NCBI GenBank assembly: GCA_027596195.1
Contig: JADGJG010000351.1
Location: 1-22,997 of the forward strand
Length of the DNA stretch: 22,997 bases
From: Podochytrium sp. JEL0797
Lineage: Eukaryota; Chytridiomycota; Chytridiomycetes; Chytridiales; Chytriomycetaceae
Direction of reading: 5' to 3'
Shown here: positions 17,101 to 22,997 of the stretch, piece by piece
Numbering within the stretch: position 1 is the stretch's first letter
Layout: each line of letters starts with the position of its first letter
Made by a program: the position numbers and the translations under genes
Notes under the pieces: generated by a model
The model's input: only the letters and a program-made list of their open reading frames with translations
Databases searched by the model: none
Told to the model about the DNA's origin: nothing

Positions 17101-19837
17101 CAGCAGGAATCTTCAAATTCTGCCGGTGTTGAGCAATCGAAAGCCGCAAGTCAAAGTGAGTCGAGAGCCACACTGAATAATCAAGTTGAAGAGGTTGCTG
17201 GCGAAGAAGCTGCCCATGACGAGTACAATTACGATGACTTCGAAGCTGCTCACGAAACAAGTGTTCAACAGCAACCTTCCAAACCCGTCAGTGTTCGAGG
17301 TTCAGTCACTTTTAGCACCAAAGGCTCCGTTGCCAAGTTGTTGGAAGAGGAGGTCGGACGCGGAGGCTCAAAACCGCAATCCAAAGCTGCAAGTCAAAAC
17401 GATTCGAGAGCCACACTCAACAACCACGGCGAAGCTGCTCCCCAGGAAATGCCACATGAGGAGTACAATTACGATGACTTTGAAGCTGCCCACGAAACAA
17501 ATGCACAACAGCAATCTTCCAAACCCGTCAGTGTTCGCGGTTCAATGACTGTCAGCACCAAAGGTTCCGTTGCCAAGCCGTTGGAAGAAGAGGTTGGACG
17601 CTCAAAGTCACAATCCAAGGCCGCAAGTCAAAGCGGGTCGAGAGCCACGCTCAACAATCACGGCGGAGCTGCCCCCGAGGAAGCATCTCACGAGGAGTAC
17701 AACTACGACGACTTTGAAGCATCACATGAAGCAGTCCAACAACCATCATCCTCAAAACCTGCCAGTGTTCGCGGTTCAGTAGCCAAGCTGTTGGCCAACA
17801 GTACCTCGAGTGCGAAAGCGTCGCGGTCTTCCATCCACAATCGCGAGTCTAATCATGAAGAGCAGCCGCACAATGAGTACAACTTTGACGATTTCGAGGA
17901 TCACCTTGACGACGCGACCACTGCTGTAGCTCCTGCCGCGGTCACTAGCAAATCGGGATCTTCCGCCAAAATAGCATCCTCCAAATCGCAAAGTCATGTC
18001 TCGTCCAAGCTCGTTTCGCGACAAGCCTCGAAGTCCAGCAGCCAGACTGGATCCCGGCACAATGTGGTGGACAATAATGGCGACGAATACAACTTTGACG
18101 ACTTTGAGTACTCGGAGAAAGCCAAATCCATGAGTATTCGCGCACTTGACGCGGAAGAAATGCCGCAACAGGAAGCGGCAGCGACCACTGAACCAGTTGC
18201 AACGCAGGAAGGAAACGAATATGATGAGAATGATTTCTCGTATATGGATTCAAGTATCCCTGCTCACATTGTTGCCGGAAGCTTGGCGCAAGGTACCTAA
18301 TTTGTTTTCACCCCTTTTCCCCCGTTGCTAACAAAAAACACAGTTTCTTCCGCAAGCGCGAGCACGAAATCCCTCAAATCAGCCAAAGGTGGCTCCAGTG
18401 TAAAAAACTTATCTGTGTCCAGCAAGCCAGGATCAAAGAGCAAGCTCGCGAGTCAGTCTGCCGGACTTGATTTATACGAGGAGGGTCCGGCCGTTGAAGA
18501 GCGAGTATTCAAAAGACCGCAAAGCTCCAAGCCTAAGGTACCCTTTCCTAATTTCGTCTCATAAATTAATTCAACGAATTTGCTGACGATTACATAAGCA
18601 GAAAGTGCAAGCGATTGAATACAAAGAATACCAACCCCCCACCGTATCCCCGCAACGCGGACCAGAAATCAACTACGTTGGCTTGGTCGCGAATCTGCGT
18701 CACGAAATCACAACGCTGCGCAAAGAGATGGGCATCCGCGACGACGCGATTGTGGGACTCAAAGAGCGGGAGCATGATTTGAAAGCCTATGCGGATGCTT
18801 CCAAGGCGAAAGGCAAGGACTCGATTGACAAGAACACGCGAATTCTGTTGGATCGTCAAAAGAAGGTTCGGGACCCCCCTTCTTCCCAAGAGGTTTGCTA
18901 ATCCAAAGGTTTTTAAAAACAGGCATACCAAATCCTCGTCGCCAAACTACGTCGAGAAGTGCGCCGCCTCAACTTTCAAAAAAACTCACTCTCGGACCCC
19001 TTGATTGAATCCAAATACTTTCCCTATCTCCCACGCACACCGTATGGGTCTTCTTCACGCACCCCACCCATTGGTATCATTGGAAACCTCCCACAACGCT
19101 CGTCCGACTACTTTCCGTTGAATCCACCACCTCCTACGGGAAATCACATTGAGAGCGGGAATCGATGGTGGTGGGGTTCGGGGCCGGATTTGTCTTCTCA
19201 CAGTTGAGTTTTCAAATCGCGAACCCTTTTTCTTTTGGATTTCTAGGAACTAAAGATGAAAAACAGTTCCTCCCAAGAATCTCAGAAACGCATCTATTGC
19301 ATCGCGAAAAGAAGAATCCGCCCCTGTTGCCACTTTAGAAACTCAGGGAGCTCCAGACGAAGCCGCAGCTGCTTCCGCGGCAGCGAATCCCGTCAAAATG
19401 CCACTGATCACCAACAGATTGCAACAGCTGATTGACGACTATACCCAAGGAGAGGCAAGAGTTGGAGACCGAGGATGCGTCGTGATCAACGGCGAGAGAA
19501 TTTTGGGTATGGTCAAATATGTAGGGTTGTTTGATCCGTATCCTGAGTCGGGACTTTGGTGCGGGATTAAACTGGATCGACCAAGTAAGAGAGTTTTTTT
19601 CATGAAGGTTCAAACTAATTTTATACGCTTTCTTCCTGTGAAGTGGGTAAACACGATGGAGTTGTGCGAGGAAAAAGATATTTCACTTGCGAGGAGAACC
19701 ATGGGCTGTTTGTGAAGCTTGAAAAGATTATCCCAATTACTCAGGCGGGAGGAAGAGTGAGTGGCTTTCTCTTTCCTTCATCGCATAAATTTTAACCGAC
19801 AAAAATTTGACAGAGACAATCGACGAACAATCAATGA
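14108..19837 (+). CDS. Large Ser/Lys-rich repeat protein with C-terminal CAP-Gly domain
   Basis: Nine exons (14108-14793, 14857-15122, 15173-18292, 18344-18537, 18602-18865, 18923-19202, 19267-19584, 19644-19756, 19814-19837) join in phase to 1754 residues. Order: a Ser/Lys/Thr-rich basic region (1-229); an acidic helical module (230-318, with EMTEEELAAALARIDLDDL); about 1040 residues of SKPxSK and longer repeats; a predicted coiled coil in 1423-1540 (LRHEITTLRKEMG, LVAKLRREVRRLN); and a CAP-Gly domain (about 1668-1740). The CAP-Gly domain has GLWCGIKLDRP, GKHDG in place of the usual GKNDG, RYFTCEENHGLFV. CAP-Gly domains bind EEY/F tails of tubulin and EB proteins, so microtubule-end or basal-body association is likely. 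SSIP at 18250-18261 fits the EB1-binding SxIP motif. Weak donors GTTCGG (18866) and GTTGAG (19203) and the short last exon need transcript support. The ATG at 14108 is the first after which the basic repeat composition begins. Confidence 0.87.
16324..16413 (+). repeat. Tandem SKPx tetrapeptide repeats (12-base period)
   Basis: About seven near-tandem 12-base units of the type TCC AAG CCN NCN encode a run of Ser-Lys-Pro-X inside the CAP-Gly protein gene. A shorter related array lies near 15610-15715. Lys-Pro-Ser-rich tracts of this kind are common in microtubule-lattice-binding regions; that link is inference. Confidence 0.85.
16519..17800 (+). repeat. Long (~80-residue, up to 240-base) tandem repeats with EYNYDDFE motif
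   Basis: Seven or so degenerate units run through this part of the CAP-Gly gene. A full unit reads SKPVSVRGSVT, STKGSVAKLLEEEV, SKPQSKAASQSGSRATLNN, then HEEYNYDDFEA. Units starting at 17281 and 17521 are exactly 240 bases apart and highly similar at the DNA level; the next EYNYDDFE copy (17695) is 234 bases on from the one at 17461. Earlier units are shortened and more diverged, so expansion was most recent at the 3' end. Confidence 0.88.
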
Positions 19838-19914
19838 ATCATTTAATCATTTCTTCTCTATTGTTGCTTTACTTTTGGTGGAAAAAAGGTCTATAAAATT
19901 TTCTCGTGTCTTTG

Positions 19915-21217
19915 TTACATTTCCGGAGTCCACCCAATTGGAGTTTGACCAGGAGCTGCAATCATCTTCTTGTTCTTTCCAGGCGACGGTTCCAGTGCTG
20001 TTCCAACGCGTGGTTTCGCCCCAGGAGCAGGCGTGTTGGCTTCGGAAGCAGCAAATCTAACTTTTGGCTTTTCCTCCGCAGGAGCAGTGACAGAAACCGC
20101 AGCATGGTTTCCGTTCTTCAACGACATCTGTCCAACGCTTCTTGTTGCTTCATCCAATCCCTTGTGAGCCGCTTCCTCCTTCTCCCCCTCACTCATGCTC
20201 TCCGCACTGCCGCGTCTCCACGAACTAATTTTGGGCCCTTGCTTCAAAAACTTGCTCATCTTGAACAAGGTTTTGGGATTCTTGTCGACCAACAGGGTCT
20301 TTTTGGGCTTGTTTTCGAGAATGTCGGACTTGCGTTGCGACGGGGTCGCGAGTGTCTTCTTTTTGAGGCGATCCTTCTCTTGTTGCGCCGTTTGCGTGTT
20401 ACGTTTGGTTTCTTGGGCGATCCATTCGCGCTGATATTTGTCTGTCATGAGGTATGCGACGGGGGTGGAGGGGCTATGAGTGGTGAAAGACGGGGAGGGG
20501 GAAGGATCAGAAAAAAACCTCACGAAAATTGAAAAACGAGAGTCTTTTACCGAGTGGGCATCCCATAAACAAAACTGGCATCATTATCATGCGGCAAAGT
20601 GCCCAACAGCTTCATTTTTCTCGCCTCTGCGCTCGTGAGGGCTTCGCCATTGGAGCCTGCGGCACCTACGCCGTCACTTCCAAACAGGTTGTGGTCTCCA
20701 ATCTTCATGCGAACGGGGTGTTCTTTGCGGTAGTCGCGAATGGCGCGAGGGCTCAGGATTCCTTGCTTCGCGGTATTGCGGTTCATGGTGATGTAGTCGA
20801 GGGCGGGGACGGCGTGTTTGGAGGTGGCTTTTACGTTCCAGTGCTGGAGAACTGTTAAATATGGAGGCGGTAAGTAAACGCGTGAAGAGGGAGTTGTAAA
20901 TTATGGGAGGGATTTTCGGGGGAAGATCCCCCGAGTCGAAGCAGAGTTGCGGTGCTTTTGCGTGCTGGTTCTGCTCCTACTTTCTGACGATAAAAATGCT
21001 GCAGGTACCCGAGTTTCTGAAGCAAGCAAACGCGTAGAATAGCGGTTCTCGCAACACGCTTGGGGAACCAACCTTGGGCGGCACACTCTTCGGGATCGCG
21101 TTCGACCTTCTTGCCGTAGATGTGGCCATCGCCGGGCAGATCAAAGACAGTTGGTCTTGTCTTTCCGACCGAGTCTTTGACGAGCAGAGGATTGGAGGTG
21201 AGAGTCGAGGCGCCCAT
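19915..21217 (-). CDS. CFAP77: Cilia- and flagella-associated protein 77
   Basis: Three exons (21217-21073, 20851-20551, 20473-19915) encode 334 residues. The N-terminal half follows vertebrate CFAP77: SNPLLVKDSVGKTRP, FDLPGDGHIYGKK, HWNVKATSKHAVPALDYITMNRNTAKQG, and later HDNDASFVYGMPTR followed by the conserved TDKYQREWIAQE helix. CFAP77 is a microtubule inner protein of doublet microtubules in motile cilia, so its presence implies a flagellated life stage. The C-terminal 80 residues are Lys/Pro/Ala-rich and look lineage-specific. The donor of intron 1 is GTTGGT (21072), weak, and intron 1 (20852-21072, 221 bases) is long. The gene converges on the CAP-Gly gene with 77 bases between stop codons. 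Confidence 0.92.
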
Positions 21218-21915
21218 TGCGTTTTGAAAAAAATTGCTGCGAAAAAAATGAACGCGACAAAAAATTGCCACTCTTCGCTATCTCACGCTTGGGGCGCTCA
21301 CGAGCCTTGAAACCTCTAAACCCGCCATATAATCCGCCGTATTGGACTTGGAAATCACCTCAACGTCGATCCAACCTCTTTATTCATTCGTAAAATCCTT
21401 TTGCGCGGGATTTATTTGATTTGATCGCTTGATGGGGTTCCGGGGGGCCTCACTGCAAGCCGATCAAGAAAAACGCGAAGGTGCTTTTGGTGTCTTTGCT
21501 CATTCCAATTTTTTTTTGGATGTGAAGAGATCGAATCCTCTGCCTTTCAAGTTTGTCACCTTTTTCCACCTCTGCCGGCTGTAGAACCAAAGTACTAGGA
21601 TCATGTTCCTCTAATCGGGGATGCGGCTCAATCCGCGACGTACGGCCAAGGGAAAGTAAGAAACAGCACATCCCTTTCTTTTATCAATGTAACTGAATCA
21701 ACACGTGAATTAGACTGTCCCTTTGTTGACAATCGAAAATAATTAAGCTTCCGGCTTCTCAGTCACCATGATCATAAGTCTGCTCAAACTCTTTCACCAT
21801 TTATCCCTTTTCATCCATCCCCCCCAACCCTATTTTTCGAAGGACATGTACTTACTGTTCTTCTTGGCCAATTCCGCAAACTTTTCCTCTGTATTTCCGC
21901 TCTTCTTTCACGAGA
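21218..21915. other. Intergenic region upstream of CFAP77
   Basis: About 700 bases with no gene I can support. It should hold the CFAP77 promoter at its left end. Only short open frames are present, the longest being 73 codons on the minus strand (21671-21450). No RNA gene, inverted repeat or transposon end was recognised by eye. Confidence 0.5.
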
Positions 21916-22851
21916 ATGTGTGATACTCCAACTCCTGTAACAATCCACATTTCCTTTATAAGACAACTTGAAGAGGCAGCTCAAAAAGAACGCCGTTTGG
22001 AAGAGGCAGCTCAAAGAGAGCGCCATTTGTAGGATTGCATTCGACAGGAGGAACGTGGCAACCTAGCATATTTCCACAAACTCTGTGGGGAAGACTTTTT
22101 CAACAACATTTGCATCGTCACGTCACGCTGGGACATTGCTGTCTCAGGATTTCAAACAACGGAACAGGCTCGAATGCAAATTCAAATGATAATGAGTCGC
22201 GAACTGGAGCTCAAGAACAGACACTTCAACTTGTTGCTGGACCAAGGCGCACATTACGCTCGTTGGATAGGTCCGCAAGATATTCAGCAGATCTTGGATC
22301 AATTTGCCACACTCCACAAGATGCCATTGAGTATTCAGCGTGAGATTGTGGACGAAGGCAAGCAGTTCAACAGCACGGGTCTTGGGATGTTGTTGGATCA
22401 GGACGCGGAAGTCATACGCGCGGCATTTACGAAACAGCTTGAGGACTTGGAGAATTCCACGCAACTCGTAATCCAACTTGGGGATAATAAAATGGAGGAA
22501 ATTCTGCAAGCTTCCAGACAGGAGATTGAAAACAGCATGCGTCTCCACGCAGATGAGCAAAACAGAATGCAGGTGAACATCTCTAGTAGCTCTCGTTGTT
22601 GAGTTTCTGCGTTTATTCCAAATTTATTGCCAAGATTTTCGCAAATTTTCCTCTCTTGTCTTCATTTCTGCATACATTACTTTCTTTCTTTGCAGCCAAC
22701 ACATTCAACTTGGACCCTCGAGTCCATTCATCACCTGCCGTGGCTGCGAGAACAATGGCCCGGACGACACACCGGCAGGCATGCAACTGTTTTTCCCCTA
22801 CTGTGCGTCTTGGAGGAGAAGGAGAAGCTGACCTTCAGTTTCGAACCTTGA
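21916..22851 (+). pseudogene. Decayed fungal AIG1-like G-domain NTPase (C-terminal part only)
   Basis: The frame from 22033 to 22571 reads RGNLAYFHKLCGEDFFNN, ICIVTSRWDIAVSG, FNLLLDQGAHYARW, then MPLSIQREIVDEGKQFNSTG and a charged helix. This is the part after switch II in the G-domain protein family common in fungi (typically LRMFRxLCGxxxLxNVVLVTTMWD, then LQIQRELVDEG). TSRWD corresponds to the G4 motif. The P-loop, G2 and G3 motifs are absent upstream. The same frame extends back to an ATG at 21916, but a TAG at 22030-22032 interrupts it, just after a 30-base tandem duplication encoding LEEAAQKERR/LEEAAQRERH. A GTGAAC donor at 22572 and TTTGCAG at 22695 would add an exon to a stop at 22851. 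I call it a fragment or pseudogene; an upstream intron skipping the stop is the alternative. Confidence 0.7.
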
Positions 22852-22922
22852 TTTGAAATCGACAGCACGAAAGGGCCTGCGATTTTTGTTTTTTTTTCTT
22901 GCCAAGGACTCAACCACACGCA

Positions 22923-22997
22923 ATGGCTCGCACACTCCCATCACTCACTGCCATGCGCAAACAGTACACTCACACTTACAAACTATTGATTGCCGAA
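22923..22997 (+). CDS. Unidentified ORF start, truncated by the window edge
   Basis: An ATG opens 25 codons that run off the end, beginning MARTLPSLTAMRKQYTHTYK. The N-terminus is basic and hydroxylated without acidic residues until the last codon, compatible with a mitochondrial presequence, but this is too short to identify. It follows a poly-T/pyrimidine stretch 70 bases downstream of the decayed G-domain gene. Confidence 0.3.
   Translation, partial: MARTLPSLTAMRKQYTHTYKLLIAE

Noticed and set aside
14108..18300. Possible transposon or prophage-like repeats in the Ser/Lys-rich region
   Set aside because: The repeats are in frame, encode consistent motifs and lie between normal introns, with no terminal repeats or transposase.
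21510..21560. tRNA-like T-loop (GATCGAATCC) within AGAG/CTCT
   Set aside because: No matching A-box, acceptor stem or anticodon arm upstream; most likely coincidence.
21450..21671. 73-codon minus-strand frame ending FAFFLIGLQ
   Set aside because: The second half looks protein-like (VEKGDKLERQRIRSLHIQKK), but I recognise no family, see no clear upstream exon and cannot exclude chance.
1..22997. CRISPR arrays, insertion sequences, bacterial operons
   Set aside because: Introns, eukaryote-only families and absence of spaced direct repeats exclude these.

Overview
The window is eukaryotic nuclear DNA with short GT-AG introns (mostly 50-110 bases, several with CTAAC/CTTAAC-like branch points) and tightly packed genes. 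It most likely comes from a zoosporic (flagellated) fungus of the chytrid/blastocladialean type. Two genes point there: a recognisable CFAP77, a protein of motile flagella, and a fragment of the AIG1-like G-domain NTPase family that is expanded in fungi. The species cannot be named from the sequence. All gene models were built by hand from splice signals and reading-frame continuity, and none is transcript-tested.

Layout, left to right. (1) The 3' two thirds of a cullin-3 gene (78-1793, +). (2) Converging on it, 160 bases away, a BTB protein with a C-terminal MATH-like segment (4743-1954, -), a plausible substrate adaptor for that cullin. (3) A TMEM19/DUF92 membrane protein (6017-4909, -). 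(4) Divergent from it, a 14-exon gene (about 6016-10365, +) of unusual architecture: six duplicated acidic exon cassettes, a degenerate J-like domain without HPD, a fibronectin-III domain, a long charged helix and two CCCH zinc fingers. (5) The complex I LYR subunit NDUFA6 (10579-11273, +). (6) A LIMK/TESK-like TKL kinase with a C-terminal C1-type zinc finger (11336-13907, +). (7) A 1754-residue Ser/Lys-rich repeat protein ending in a CAP-Gly domain (14108-19837, +). (8) CFAP77 (21217-19915, -), converging on the CAP-Gly gene. (9) A decayed fungal G-domain gene (21916-22851, +). (10) The first 25 codons of an unidentified ORF at the right edge.

Functional groupings: cullin-3 plus BTB adaptor (ubiquitination) on the left; CAP-Gly protein plus CFAP77 (microtubule/axoneme) on the right; and, between them, the J-like/FN3/CCCH gene, which I cannot place in a known family. 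The most striking signal that annotation does not explain is compositional. In the left ~13 kb, long exons start C-rich and G-poor and end G-rich and C-poor, always in the sense of transcription on both strands, and the pattern resets at introns.
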